From Streptacidiphilus jiangxiensis (GTDB lineage Bacteria; Actinomycetota; Actinomycetes; Streptomycetales; Streptomycetaceae), in contig NZ_FOAZ01000038.1 in assembly GCF_900109465.1 (NCBI RefSeq), positions 1 through 49,871 of the forward strand: a stretch of 49,871 nt of DNA. Direction: 5' to 3'. The notes under the pieces were generated by a model. It was not told the origin of the DNA and ran no database searches. It saw only the letters and a program-made list of their open reading frames with translations. Below are positions 7,008-15,924 of this stretch, piece after piece. Each line of letters starts with the position of its first letter. The first letter of the stretch is position 1. Both the position numbers and the translations under genes were made by a program.

Positions 7008-8624
7008 TCATGATGGGCGTCCCGTTCCGAAGGGCGTCTGGTCCGGTTGGCAGGTCGTGCCGTTGGCGGGGGTGACGAGATCGACGAGGTAGCGCACCCT
7101 GGCCTCGTCGACGCATGTGCTGGGGACCTGGTAGCTGGGGTGGCCGTAGCCGTTCAAGGTGAGCAGCACGGCGTTGCCGAGTCGCCGCTGCGCTGCCTGG
7201 GCGCTGCGGTATCCGGTGGCGGGGTCGTAGCGGGCGTTGATCAGCAGAATCGGGGTTCTGGTCCTGGCGTTCCAGGGTCCGGCGTAGCGGTCGGCGTCGG
7301 GGGACGGCCAGTGCGAGGCGCACGGTGACCACAGCCACCAGCCCAGCACCGCGCCCCAGAGCTTGCTGGTGTCGGTGAAGTCGGCGATCTGTCGGGTCCA
7401 GGCGGAGGACGGGACGCGGGCCGCGGCGTCCGCGCAGGAGATCGCCGACGAGGTCGTCGCGCCGACGCCCAGGGCCTCGGGTGTCTGCTGGGCCTCTGCC
7501 GCTCTCTTCAGGTTCGACGCGTCGCCGCCTACTGCGGCCTCGAGGTCACGCGCGAAGGCGGGCCAGGTCAGCGGCGACCGCAGCGGGTTGAATGTGGAGA
7601 CCTGCAGGTCTCCGTAGGTGAGCAGCCCGGGCGGGTTGGCGTGGCGGGCGGGGATCGGCGCCCGGCGGGCGGTGGCGAACAGCCCCGTCACGCGGTGCGC
7701 GACCGTGTCGCCGTGACCGGCGAGCGCGCAGCGCCCGGGACCCGCCTGCTGGCACAACGCTTCGAACTGGGCCAGCACTTGGTCGGTGGAGGAGACAGCG
7801 CTGGTGATGTTCGCCTCCATGCTGGTGGTCTGGGCCACCGTGTCGACGATGCCGTCCAGCATCATCGCGCGCACCCGGCGGGGGAACAGGTTCGCGTAGG
7901 TCTGGCCGATCATGGAACCGTAGGACAGGCCGACGTAGGTGAGCTCGGGGTCGCCGACCAGGGCGCGGAGTCGGTCGAGGTCGCGGGCGGTGTCCGCGGT
8001 GGAGATGTGCGCGAGCAGGTCTCCGCTGAGCTTGGCGCACCGGGACGCCAGCTCTTCGGCCTTGCGCTGGTACGCGACCGATTCCGCCGTTGTGCTCGGG
8101 ATCGACACGCCCTTCCAGAACCGATCCCGCTCAGCGCGGCTGGTGAAGCACTCCACATGGGTGCTGGCATTCGAGCCGCGAGGGTCCCAGCCCACCACGT
8201 CGAAGCGTCCGTCGCCGAATCTGTCGAGCTCCTCTCCCGAGTCCCGTACCAGTCCAACACCGCTCTGGCCCGGGCCGCCGGGATTGACGAACATCGACCC
8301 GATGCGCGCGTCCGGTCTGGTCGCGAGACGGCGGATGACGGCCAGTTCGATCTGCCTGTCGGTCGGCCGGTTCCAGTCCAGCGGCACCGGAACCCGCGCG
8401 CACTGGAACTCCCTGCCCAGTCCGCTGCAGCTCGTCCAGGCGATCGCGTCCGGTCGGGCAGCAGCTTCGGTGCCGAGCGTGCCGTGCGTGCCGTGCGTGC
8501 CGTGCGTGCCGTGCGACGCGCACGCGGCTGCGGCCAACGACACGAGCACCGCCGCGACGGCCGGCCCCGCGCGCCGCCCCCATCGAGCGGCCCGCAGGGA
8601 CGGTGGGGTGGTCTCGTCAGTCAT
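7008..8624 (-). CDS. Secreted lipoprotein alpha/beta hydrolase (SlpD/SlpE, tripeptidyl aminopeptidase-like)
   Basis: 538-aa alpha/beta hydrolase of the Streptomyces mycelium-associated tripeptidyl-aminopeptidase group. A twin-arginine-containing N-terminus (WGRRAG) leads to a hydrophobic segment and a lipobox ending at Cys35 (SLAAAAC). Directly after the lipid-anchor cysteine come HGT tripeptide repeats. The oxyanion motif is FVNPGGPGQSG, the nucleophile Ser234 is in VGLSYGSMIG, and the acid/histidine pair is probably in INARYDPATGYRS and GYGHPSY near the C-terminus. The C-terminal TAP-like domain is present. Likely substrates are extracellular tri- or dipeptides. It stands alone, with its promoter in the 332-bp gap upstream. 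Confidence 0.88.
   Translation of the reverse strand: MTDETTPPSLRAARWGRRAGPAVAAVLVSLAAAACASHGTHGTHGTHGTLGTEAAARPDAIAWTSCSGLGREFQCARVPVPLDWNRPTDRQIELAVIRRLATRPDARIGSMFVNPGGPGQSGVGLVRDSGEELDRFGDGRFDVVGWDPRGSNASTHVECFTSRAERDRFWKGVSIPSTTAESVAYQRKAEELASRCAKLSGDLLAHISTADTARDLDRLRALVGDPELTYVGLSYGSMIGQTYANLFPRRVRAMMLDGIVDTVAQTTSMEANITSAVSSTDQVLAQFEALCQQAGPGRCALAGHGDTVAHRVTGLFATARRAPIPARHANPPGLLTYGDLQVSTFNPLRSPLTWPAFARDLEAAVGGDASNLKRAAEAQQTPEALGVGATTSSAISCADAAARVPSSAWTRQIADFTDTSKLWGAVLGWWLWSPCASHWPSPDADRYAGPWNARTRTPILLINARYDPATGYRSAQAAQRRLGNAVLLTLNGYGHPSYQVPSTCVDEARVRYLVDLVTPANGTTCQPDQTPFGTGRPS
8480..8515. repeat. Four tandem 9-bp repeats inside the lipoprotein gene
   Basis: The 9-mer gtgccgtgc occurs four times without interruption (8480-8515). 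On the coding strand each unit encodes His-Gly-Thr, giving an HGT-HGT-HGT-HGT tether just after the lipobox cysteine. The unit keeps the reading frame, so copy number could change without inactivating the gene. Confidence 0.9.
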
Positions 8625-8956
8625 CCGTCAGCCGGTCCTCGGCTCAGCATCCAGTTTGCCTGAGCCAGCCTCCGGCGCGAGCAGGCGATGAGCGCGACGC
8701 CTCGCCGATCCCGGTCCGCAACCCACCCGCTTGGTGCACCCGCCTCGCTCGCCTCCACCCCGTCACGCCTGCCGGCTCCTTCTCGCCACGCCGACCAGAT
8801 CGACGCACTTGCCGCGCTCTCTCCGGCCACGCGGTGACCTGCGCCTTCGCGCCGATCCGCCGCCTGGGACGGATGCGAGGAAGCCGGGGCGAATCGGCCC
8901 CGGCCTCCCGCTTGGTGGTGCTGCCGGTCAATCAGTTGGCGAGCAGAGGCACCGGG
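8625..8956. other. Intergenic region, no gene seen
   Basis: 332 bp between two minus-strand genes. It must hold the promoter of the hydrolase gene. I see no convincing coding frame, repeat or terminator hairpin. Confidence 0.6.
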
Positions 8957-10756
8957 TCACTGGTCCCAGCGACGTCCGGCGAGGCCGGGAAGAACCTTCG
9001 TGTGCTCAACCTTGACGGCTGTCAGCTCGTGCGGGTTGAGCCCCAGAACGGACAGGATCGTGGGGGCGACCTGGGTGGTCTCGACCGAGGCGGACTCGAC
9101 CTGAGCGGGGATGCCCGGGCCGTCGACAATCATCAGGACGTGCCGGTCGCCGGTGTTCATGCCACCGTGCTCGGCCAGCTTGGTCGGCTTCGCGTAGACG
9201 ATGCCCTGCTGGACCTCGCCGAAGACGTCCGGGTAGTGGCCGTTGTTCACCGGGACGCCGAAGAAGTGCGCGGCGGCTGCGCCGGCCCAGATCTGCGCCA
9301 GGCCCGAGTGCTTGACGGTGACCGGCTTCTTGTTGACGTCGTAGCCCTGCGCGGTGTGGTCCCACAGGTAGCGCTTGACGAAGTCGCTGGCGGCCTGCGA
9401 GTTGTCCGACAGGTAGGACTGCCACAGGTCGTCGTCGGTTCCGGCCACGATGAGGCTCTTGTTGCTCGGGTGCGTCTTCGCCCAAGCGGCGTTGATCGCG
9501 CTGACGATCGGACCGTCCTGGACGGTGACGAGCTTGTTGGGGTCCTGCGGGGACTGACCGTGCTTGGCCGTCACAATGATCGTCGTCGAGCCCGCGAGGC
9601 CGTCCTTGTGAATGGCGCGGACCATGCGGCCGAGCTGGGCGTTGACATAGTCCAGCGCGCTGGACAGCACCGGCCCGGGGACCAGCTTGCCGTGCACCCA
9701 CTGGTAGCCGCCCGCTTCCGGAGCGCTGGTGGTGTAGTTGCCGTGGGCGTCCGGACCGATCAGCGTCGTCGGGGTCGAGCGGATCTTCTGCGCGACCGAG
9801 ACGGTCTGGAAGTTCATGCCGAAGATCGCCGGGGTGCCGACCTTGGTCTTGCCCGAGTGGTCGCGGCCGCCGATCTCGTCGAGGACGGCCTGGACCTTGT
9901 AACCGTCGTACTGCTTGGTGGCGGCGTCGATGTGGGCCCAGTCGTCATCCTGCGGGTACGGGACGCCGTTCGGCATGACAGCCTGCGAGTCGATCTCCGG
10001 CGAGAAGAGGTCGTCGATGCTCTGACCGTTCGAGCCGGGACCGTTGAAGGACGCGTAGACCTCGTGCTTGTCGGACCACGCGGTGCGCAGGCCGGCGTTG
10101 TGGATGACCTGGAAGATCGTGTTGTCGCCGAGGTAGTCCCACGGGGTGATCGGCTTGCAGGTCTTGGGGTCGACCGGGAACGTCTTCGGGTTGAGCGACG
10201 TCTTCGGGTCGAACTTCAGGTTCATGATCGCGGCAGGGTTGGTGTCGACACCCTGGGCGTAGACCGAGCCGTTCTCGTCGAACGACGGGAAGGTGCCGTT
10301 CGCCGGGTTGATGAAGTCGTTGACGTTCGCGAGTGCGTCGTCCGGCGAGTCGTAGATGACGTCACCACCGGTAGCCGGCCGGCCGGGCGTGCAGGCGGCC
10401 CCGGGCTCGTCCGTCTTGTGGCTGTACTCGACGTCGTAGTAGACGCCGGTGGATCGGGGGTTACCGCCGGTCATCAGCGCGGTGCCGCCCGGGTCGGAGT
10501 CCGACGGGTTGGACGTCTCCGCATTGGTGTACTCGCTGCCGGTGTGCGTCAGTCTGGCGAGCGTTGAGCCCGGGTGGTTGGCGATGTACCAGTCGAGATC
10601 ACTCTGGTGCATGCCGTCGATCGAGATGAGCAGGACGTGCTTACTGGCGGACGGGCGTCCCTCGGCGGCGTTGGCATTCAGGGCCGGAAGTCCACACAGC
10701 GCGGCTGCGGTCGCCGTGGCCAGTCCGACCAAGGCCGGACGGGTGTACCTGGGCAT
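8957..10756 (-). CDS. Secreted alkaline-phosphatase-superfamily phosphodiesterase
   Basis: 599-aa exported protein of the type I phosphodiesterase/nucleotide pyrophosphatase superfamily. MPRYTRPALVGLATATAAAL is a Sec signal, cleaved near NANAA. The first metal-binding motif is LLISIDGMHQSD; the candidate nucleophile region is SDPGGTALMTGG; later metal motifs are VTAKHGQSP (a lysine where many relatives have Asp) and LAEHGGMN. This KHG variant occurs across actinobacterial members, so it is not necessarily inactive. The substrate is unknown: a phosphodiester such as a nucleotide, lipid or teichoic acid. The ATG at 10756 has GGGAGAG 5-6 nt upstream; a longer frame from 10834 would bypass the signal peptide. 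Confidence 0.85.
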   Translation of the reverse strand: MPRYTRPALVGLATATAAALCGLPALNANAAEGRPSASKHVLLISIDGMHQSDLDWYIANHPGSTLARLTHTGSEYTNAETSNPSDSDPGGTALMTGGNPRSTGVYYDVEYSHKTDEPGAACTPGRPATGGDVIYDSPDDALANVNDFINPANGTFPSFDENGSVYAQGVDTNPAAIMNLKFDPKTSLNPKTFPVDPKTCKPITPWDYLGDNTIFQVIHNAGLRTAWSDKHEVYASFNGPGSNGQSIDDLFSPEIDSQAVMPNGVPYPQDDDWAHIDAATKQYDGYKVQAVLDEIGGRDHSGKTKVGTPAIFGMNFQTVSVAQKIRSTPTTLIGPDAHGNYTTSAPEAGGYQWVHGKLVPGPVLSSALDYVNAQLGRMVRAIHKDGLAGSTTIIVTAKHGQSPQDPNKLVTVQDGPIVSAINAAWAKTHPSNKSLIVAGTDDDLWQSYLSDNSQAASDFVKRYLWDHTAQGYDVNKKPVTVKHSGLAQIWAGAAAAHFFGVPVNNGHYPDVFGEVQQGIVYAKPTKLAEHGGMNTGDRHVLMIVDGPGIPAQVESASVETTQVAPTILSVLGLNPHELTAVKVEHTKVLPGLAGRRWDQ

Positions 10757-11107
10757 CGTGCTCTCCCTGCAAGTCGAGCCAATGAAGTCGCACATTTGCA
10801 GTGCGCGCGTATGCTCCACCGCCCAGACGGGCACACGAGAAAGACTGGGTGTCCATCAAGCAACCGTCAGGCCACGTCCGGATGTTGCGGAACCGTGCAA
10901 ACCGTCGCCGGGCACCACAGACAGACACACGTCGCCCCGGCCTCCCGACGCGAGCAGCTTCCTGAGATGAGACAAAGGCCCGTCAGTGGACGATCCGCAG
11001 ATCCCGCTTCCGCTCGCCCTGGGGGACCACTGAGGGGCCAGCGGCCACTTGGGCTATCCCTCGTCGCCGTGTCCACGCAACGCTTACGCGTACCCGAAGG
11101 AGGGCGA
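10757..11107. other. Divergent intergenic region, no gene seen
   Basis: 351 bp between the phosphodiesterase (minus) and MBL-fold (plus) genes. It should contain both promoters. Open frames here are extensions of shadows without ribosome sites. No repeat stands out. Confidence 0.55.
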
Positions 11108-12055
11108 ATGCGACACGGACAGACGACTGTCGTCGACGATCCGGCAGCCGACGGACCACCTGCGACGGAGAGGCTGATTCTCCGGTGGCTCGGAGTCTCG
11201 GGGTGGGAACTTCGCTTCGGAAGGAGCGGGATCCTCTTCGATCCGTACCTGAGCCGGATGCCTTTCCAATCGCCCGACGGAGCGATCGATCCATCCCTTC
11301 CCTTACGACTCGACCGGGCGGCCGTTGCAGGGATCGCGGGGCACCGCCTCGCGGGCCCTCCTGACCTGGTCCTCGTCAGCCACGGCCATTTCGACCACCT
11401 GGCGGACGTCCCGCAGTTGCTCGCGCATCCCGGCTGGGCCGGGCACCGCATCCGCACCCTGTGCGACGAGACCGTCGACCACCTTCTGGCCGCACTGGGC
11501 ACCCCCGCCCGACGACTCGCCGACGTCATCCGCGTGCGAGGCGGGGAGCATCTGCGGTTCCCCGGCTTCAGCGTCGCGGTCCTCCCGAGCCTTCACAGTC
11601 AGCACAGCGATCACGGCTACTTCGCGCCCGGCACACGGGTACTCCCGCCGTCGGCTCCACGTTCCATCGGCGACCTCGTCGAGGGTCGGACCCTGGCCTA
11701 CCTCATCAGTTTCGACGAGGGCCCGTCGGTCTACCTCGCCGGGACGAGCAATCTCGTGGAGCGGGAACTCGTCGGGCTTCGGCCGGATGTGGCTGTCGTC
11801 GGAATGACCTCGTACTCGGCCGTGGAGCGGTACCTCGACCGCCTGCTGGACGCGCTCGGCGACCCGCGGCTGCTGATCCCGACCCACCACGACGACATGA
11901 TCTCCCCGTTGCCGGGGGCCAACGAGGGCACGGCACGGGAAAGCGCCACCACCAGGTCATCGGCGGCCCTGCTGCTGGAAGAGTCCGTCGCGGCCCGAGG
12001 AGCCGCCGGGACGCTGGTGGTTGATCCCGTCCCGCTGCGGCCTTTCAGCGTCTGA
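11108..12055 (+). CDS. MBL-fold metal-dependent hydrolase, UlaG-like
   Basis: 315-aa metallo-beta-lactamase-fold protein. The opening LRWLGVSGWELRFG...FDPYLSR matches the UlaG/YcbJ-like group, where the substrate pocket begins with a WLG..G.. strand. The zinc motif HxHxDH is SHGHFDHLAD, followed by further histidines in SLHSQHSDHGYF and a C-terminal PTHHDD. The strand that normally carries a metal-bridging Asp (GDT) reads YLAGTSNLV, so that ligand appears to be absent or replaced. The start at 11108 is supported by GAAGGAGGG 4-5 nt upstream. It stands alone between divergent and convergent neighbours. The substrate is unknown. Confidence 0.82.
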   Translation: MRHGQTTVVDDPAADGPPATERLILRWLGVSGWELRFGRSGILFDPYLSRMPFQSPDGAIDPSLPLRLDRAAVAGIAGHRLAGPPDLVLVSHGHFDHLADVPQLLAHPGWAGHRIRTLCDETVDHLLAALGTPARRLADVIRVRGGEHLRFPGFSVAVLPSLHSQHSDHGYFAPGTRVLPPSAPRSIGDLVEGRTLAYLISFDEGPSVYLAGTSNLVERELVGLRPDVAVVGMTSYSAVERYLDRLLDALGDPRLLIPTHHDDMISPLPGANEGTARESATTRSSAALLLEESVAARGAAGTLVVDPVPLRPFSV

Positions 12056-12206
12056 CCCCCAGGGCCGCCGGCGGGTACCAGCTCCCGCACCTGCCGATGA
12101 GCTCATCCGCTCCGGCGGGGACATGGGCGCCTACTGAGGTGGCCCGGTGGCCGCCGGAGCCGACGCGCCGGCAGGGTCCTTGCGTGATCGGTGCGGCCGC
12201 TGCGGC

Positions 12207-12611
12207 TTACCGCGTGCGCTCGGTGCGGTCGTCGTATGCCTCGCGGGCGGCGATGACTTCCCCGATGTGCTGCACCGACCAGTCCGTCAGCGCCTTCAGC
12301 GGCTCCCGTAGCGTCTGGCCCAGCGCGGTCAGTTCATACTCCACGTGCGGCGGCACCTCCGGGTAGACGGTCCGGCTGACCAGACCGTCGCGTTCGAGGG
12401 TGCGCAGCGTCTGGGTGAGCATCTTCTCGCTCACGCCCGCCAGCGCCTGCCGGAGCCGGCTGAACCGGGAAGTCCCGTTCCGGCCGAGCTCGCCCAGTAC
12501 GAGGACCGCCCACTTGCTGCCGATCTGGTCGAGCAGGTCCCGCGACGGGCAGCCGCGCTCGTACGGATCGAAAGACGGTGGGGGCGCGGTTACCTTCCCG
12601 ACAGTCGCCAT
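12207..12611 (-). CDS. HxlR-family redox-type transcriptional regulator
   Basis: 134-aa winged-helix HxlR protein. The family's N-terminal cysteine is present in ERGCPSRDLL (Cys21), and the wHTH includes GSKWAVLVLGELG, RFSRLRQALAGVSEKMLTQT and LVSRTVYPEVPPHVEYELT. Relatives (YodB, QorR, YtfH) sense quinones or electrophiles through this cysteine and repress a neighbouring reductase. The ATG at 12611 is preferred over the GTG at 12620 because the ribosome site GAGGTGA overlaps that GTG. Divergent from the QorB-like gene across an inverted repeat, so it most likely controls both. Confidence 0.9.
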   Translation of the reverse strand: MATVGKVTAPPPSFDPYERGCPSRDLLDQIGSKWAVLVLGELGRNGTSRFSRLRQALAGVSEKMLTQTLRTLERDGLVSRTVYPEVPPHVEYELTALGQTLREPLKALTDWSVQHIGEVIAAREAYDDRTERTR

Positions 12612-12640
12612 GCGGCTCACCTCAATGCTTTCGTTCGGGT

Positions 12641-12667
12641 AAGTACCCTACCAAGAAGTGGCTACTT
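12641..12667. promoter_or_regulatory. Inverted repeat, likely HxlR operator
   Basis: AAGTACCC (12641-12648) and GGCTACTT (12660-12667) form a 7-of-8 inverted repeat with an 11-bp spacer in the divergent region between the HxlR regulator and the oxidoreductase. Position and symmetry fit binding of an HxlR dimer. Confidence 0.6.
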
Positions 12668-12764
12668 CCGAATGGAGAGTGTGCAGGTCATCCTGAGTTC
12701 CGCCCCGCCGCAGACGAACCGCGACTGGCGCGCGAGGCACGCGCGGAAGGAAGGAATGACCATC

Positions 12765-13628
12765 ATGTCGATCGTCGTCACCGGAGCCACCGGCCAGCTG
12801 GGCAGGCTCACCGTCGAGGCGCTGCTGCGGCGCGGGATCCCGGCCGCGGACATCATCGCGACGGGCCGGGACATCGCCGGGATCAAGGACCTGGCCGACC
12901 GAGGTGTCACGGCACGGCGCGCCGACTTCGCGGACGCCGACAGCCTGGCCGAGGCCTTCGCGGGGGCGGAGAAGCTGCTGCTGATCTCGGCCTCGGTCCC
13001 CGTGGACGAGCGGGTCGCCAACCACCGCCGCGTGACGGACGCCGCGGTGGCCGCCGGCGTGTCGCTGGTGGCGTACACGAGCACGACGCACGCGGACACG
13101 GCCACCACCGTCATCGGCGCCACGCACCGCGAGACCGAGGCGTACCTGCGGGACCGCGGAATCCCCAGCGTGGTGCTGCGCAACGGCTGGTACCTGGAGA
13201 ACTACACCGGCCAACTGCCGCAGATCCTGCAGCACGGCGCCGTCGTCGGCGCCGCGGGCGAGGGGCGGATCAGCGCCGCATCGCGCGCCGACTACGCCGA
13301 GGCTGCGGCGGTCGTCCTCACTGCCGAAGGCCATGCGGGCGCCGTGTACGAGCTCGGCGGCGACGCATCCTTCACGCTGGCTGAGCTCGCCGCCGCGATC
13401 TCTGTTGCGACCGGGGAGCAGGTGGCCTACGCCGACCTCCCGGTCAGGGAGTTCGCGCAGGTCCTGGCCGCCGCAGGCCTGCCCGCCGAGCTGGCGGAGG
13501 TCCTCGCCGACGCCGACCTCGGCCTGAGCCGCGGTGAGATGTACACCGATTCCGGCGACTTGCGCCGCCTGATCGGCCGCCCGCCCGTGACCCTGACCGA
13601 GGCACTCGCGGCGCTGCAGCCTCTCTAG
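12765..13628 (+). CDS. NmrA/QorB-like NAD(P)-binding quinone oxidoreductase
   Basis: 287-aa atypical short-chain dehydrogenase of the NmrA/QorB group, predicted to reduce quinones or sense NADPH. The Rossmann motif VTGATGQLG is at the N-terminus. YTSTTHAD, TEAYLRDRGIPSVVLRNGWY and the C-terminal LADADLGLSRGEMYTDSGDL match YtfG/QorB proteins. Two in-frame ATGs exist at 12756 and 12765; the second has the better-spaced AAGGA. With the divergent HxlR gene this is the common electrophile-responsive pair. Confidence 0.9.
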   Translation: MSIVVTGATGQLGRLTVEALLRRGIPAADIIATGRDIAGIKDLADRGVTARRADFADADSLAEAFAGAEKLLLISASVPVDERVANHRRVTDAAVAAGVSLVAYTSTTHADTATTVIGATHRETEAYLRDRGIPSVVLRNGWYLENYTGQLPQILQHGAVVGAAGEGRISAASRADYAEAAAVVLTAEGHAGAVYELGGDASFTLAELAAAISVATGEQVAYADLPVREFAQVLAAAGLPAELAEVLADADLGLSRGEMYTDSGDLRRLIGRPPVTLTEALAALQPL

Positions 13629-13691
13629 TCGCCGGGCGGCTGCGGAACGCGAGCCCGTAGCGAACCCGGACTAGTTGTCGGGGGCTGAGGA

Positions 13692-14393
13692 CTACCGTTC
13701 GCCCGGGGTCACCAGGCCGCTCTCGTAGGCGGTCACCACGGCCTGGGCCCGGTCCCGCAGGCCGAGCTTGGCGAAGATCCGACCGACGTAGGTCTTCGTG
13801 GTCTGCTCCGCGATCACCAGCGCGCTGCTGATCTCGGTGTTGGACAGGCCGCAGGCGATGAGCCGCAGGACCTCGGTCTCGCGCTGGGTGAGCACGTCGA
13901 GGGCAGGTGAGGACGGCGGGTCGAGGCGTGGGGTGCGCGCGAAGTCGGCGATCAGACGTCGGGTGACCGACGGGGCGAGCAGCGCCTCGCCGGAGGCCAC
14001 CACCCGGACGGCCTGGACCAGTTCGGCCGCGGTGGCGTCCTTGAGGAGGAAGCCGCTGGCTCCCGCGCGCAGGGCCGCGTAGACGTAGTCGTCGACGTCG
14101 AAGGTGGTGAGCATGAGCACCCGCGGGCCCGCCGGTCCGCTCGCGGCGCGCAGGATCTCCCGGGCGGCCTGGAGGCCGTCCAGCACCGGCATCCGGACGT
14201 CCATCAGCACCACGTCGGGCGAGAGTTCCCGGGCGAGGGACACGGCGGCGGCGCCGTCCGCGGCCTGGCCGACGACCTGAAGGTCGGCCTGGGCGGCCAG
14301 CACCGCGGCGAAGCCCTCGCGCACCATCGCCTGATCGTCGGCGATCAGGCAGCGCGTCAGGGCGGGGCCCGCGTCCGGGCCGACGGCGCTCAT
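13692..14393 (-). CDS. NarL/LuxR-type response regulator
   Basis: 233-aa response regulator. The receiver domain has the acidic pair in CLIADDQAMVREG, phospho-acceptor Asp65 in VVLMDVRMPVLDGL, Thr in MLTTFD and Lys in GFLLKDATAAEL. The C-terminal LuxR HTH runs from LTQRETEVLRLIACGLSNTE to AEQTTKTYVGRIFAKLGLRD. The start ATG overlaps the stop of the kinase gene by 4 bp (ATGA), so they are translationally coupled. It probably binds the inverted repeat at 15735-15754 and controls the ABC operon on the other strand, by analogy with many such actinomycete clusters. Confidence 0.94.
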   Translation of the reverse strand: MSAVGPDAGPALTRCLIADDQAMVREGFAAVLAAQADLQVVGQAADGAAAVSLARELSPDVVLMDVRMPVLDGLQAAREILRAASGPAGPRVLMLTTFDVDDYVYAALRAGASGFLLKDATAAELVQAVRVVASGEALLAPSVTRRLIADFARTPRLDPPSSPALDVLTQRETEVLRLIACGLSNTEISSALVIAEQTTKTYVGRIFAKLGLRDRAQAVVTAYESGLVTPGER

Positions 14394-15688
14394 CCGAACT
14401 CCCGCAGCGGCAGCACCGCGGACACCTCGAAACCGCCGGCCGACGTCGGTCCGGCCGCGAGCGATCCGCCGAGCAGGGCCACGCGTTCGCGCATGCCGGT
14501 CAGGCCGTGGCCGTGGGCCTCTTGGCCGGCGGGGCCGGCTGGGCGCGCGGGCCCGGCCGGCGGTGGACTCGGTCGGTCGACCGGGGCGCCGGGGCCGTTG
14601 GCCACGCGCACCAGCACGGTGTCCATGCCCTGGTCCACCGTCACGGTGACAGTGGCGCCCGAGGCGTGGCGGCTCGCGTTGGAGAGCGACTCCTGCACGA
14701 TCCGGTACGCGCACACGCCGACGCCCGCAGGCACCGCGTCCAGCCCCGGCGACACCGACAGGTCGACCGCGACGCCCGCGCGGCGGGCGCTGTCGACGAG
14801 TGCGGGCACCTCCGTCAGCCGGGGCTGCGGCGCGAGCTCGGCGGACCGGTCCTGGCGCAGCACGCCGAGCAGCCGTCGCATCTCGGTCAGCGCCTCGCGG
14901 GCCACCTCGCTGAGGGCGGCGAACTCCGCGCGGGTCGGCTCCGGCAGCTCCCCCAGACGGAACGGCGCCGTCTCCGCCTGGACGGCGATCAGCGAGAGGT
15001 GGTGCGCCACGACATCGTGCAGCTCCCGGGCGATCCGGGCGCGCTCCTCGAGCACGGCGCGCCGGGCCCGCTCGGTGTCGGTGCGGACCGTCTGGGTGGC
15101 CAGCGCACTCTGCGCGCGCAGGCGGGAGCCGACGCTGCTGACGGCGATCGTCACGGCGGTGAACACCAGCGTGGCGCTGGCCGGGCCGTTCAGGTTCGGG
15201 ATGTCCCGCACCAGCCACCAGCCCCACGGCAGCACCGACAGCCCGAACATCCACCACAGCACCGGGCGTGGCTGTCGCATGCCGGCCACGCAGAAGGCGA
15301 CCAGCAGCACCAGCAGCTGCGGTGCCGCCCACGGCCAGCCTCCCCACCAGCCGGCGGACAGCAGCGGGGAGAGCAGCAGCGCGAGCCAGCCGAGCCGCCA
15401 GGCGAGCATCGGCCGGGAGGGGACCAGCAGCAGCGGCAGCACCACAGCGACGGCGACCAGTACCTGCTCCGTGCTGGCCGGGTCCCGGGCGACGCCGGCA
15501 GCAGCGTACACGTGCGTGCCGTTGAGGGCGGCCAGCAGCGCCGTCGCGAGGACGAGCGCGGCGTGACCCGCCGCGCGCCTGCGGCGCGAGCCCGGGCGTC
15601 TCGAGCCTGCCGGGGCCGGCTCCGCGCCGACCGACACCTGGACGGGGGGCCGACAGGCGGCCCGGAGCCACTGTTGCAGCCGATTCAC
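14390..15688 (-). CDS. NarL-type sensor histidine kinase
   Basis: 432-aa membrane histidine kinase. A basic cytoplasmic N-terminus is followed by about five to six hydrophobic segments (residues ~35-165) with almost no extracellular loop, suggesting a membrane-sensing (intramembrane) input. The HisKA_3 box is ARIARELHDVVAHHLSLIAV. The HATPase domain has YRIVQESLSNASRHA and ends in GLTGMRERVALLGGSL. A proline/glycine-rich linker lies before that last motif. First gene of the kinase-regulator operon, divergent from the ABC exporter operon it probably serves, for example in antibiotic or envelope-stress response. Confidence 0.93.
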   Translation of the reverse strand: MNRLQQWLRAACRPPVQVSVGAEPAPAGSRRPGSRRRRAAGHAALVLATALLAALNGTHVYAAAGVARDPASTEQVLVAVAVVLPLLLVPSRPMLAWRLGWLALLLSPLLSAGWWGGWPWAAPQLLVLLVAFCVAGMRQPRPVLWWMFGLSVLPWGWWLVRDIPNLNGPASATLVFTAVTIAVSSVGSRLRAQSALATQTVRTDTERARRAVLEERARIARELHDVVAHHLSLIAVQAETAPFRLGELPEPTRAEFAALSEVAREALTEMRRLLGVLRQDRSAELAPQPRLTEVPALVDSARRAGVAVDLSVSPGLDAVPAGVGVCAYRIVQESLSNASRHASGATVTVTVDQGMDTVLVRVANGPGAPVDRPSPPPAGPARPAGPAGQEAHGHGLTGMRERVALLGGSLAAGPTSAGGFEVSAVLPLREFG

Positions 15689-15734
15689 GGACTCAGCGTA
15701 GGGGGGCGCGGCCGCCCGGACATCCCGCCTGGAT

Positions 15735-15754
15735 GGTCATACCCAGGTATGACC
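15735..15754. promoter_or_regulatory. Perfect 9-bp inverted repeat, likely response-regulator site
   Basis: GGTCATACC-CA-GGTATGACC is an exact inverted repeat of two 9-bp arms with a 2-bp spacer, 47 bp upstream of the kinase start and 171 bp upstream of the ABC ATPase start. NarL-type regulators bind repeats of this size, so it is the best candidate operator for both operons. Confidence 0.72.
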
Positions 15755-15924
15755 CGGGCCCGGAACGATGCCTGATGTCCCCTCCGGTACCACCGCGGTT
15801 CGCCCGCTCCGGTGCGACGACCCGGCCCCCGTTCCCGGGGCAACCTGGCGTCGTCACCGCCCGGCGTGCGACCGGGACGACGCCACGCAGGACGACAGCA
15901 GGACGACGAGGGGGAACGAACACG

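Noticed and set aside
8603..10567. 654-aa plus-strand frame opposite the phosphodiesterase
   Set aside because: Val/Arg/Asp-rich composition typical of antisense frames; the minus-strand gene has clear motifs, signal peptide and ribosome site.
13692..15671. 659-aa minus-strand frame covering kinase and regulator
   Set aside because: Only its last 233 residues are a protein (the response regulator); the rest is an out-of-frame reading of the kinase.
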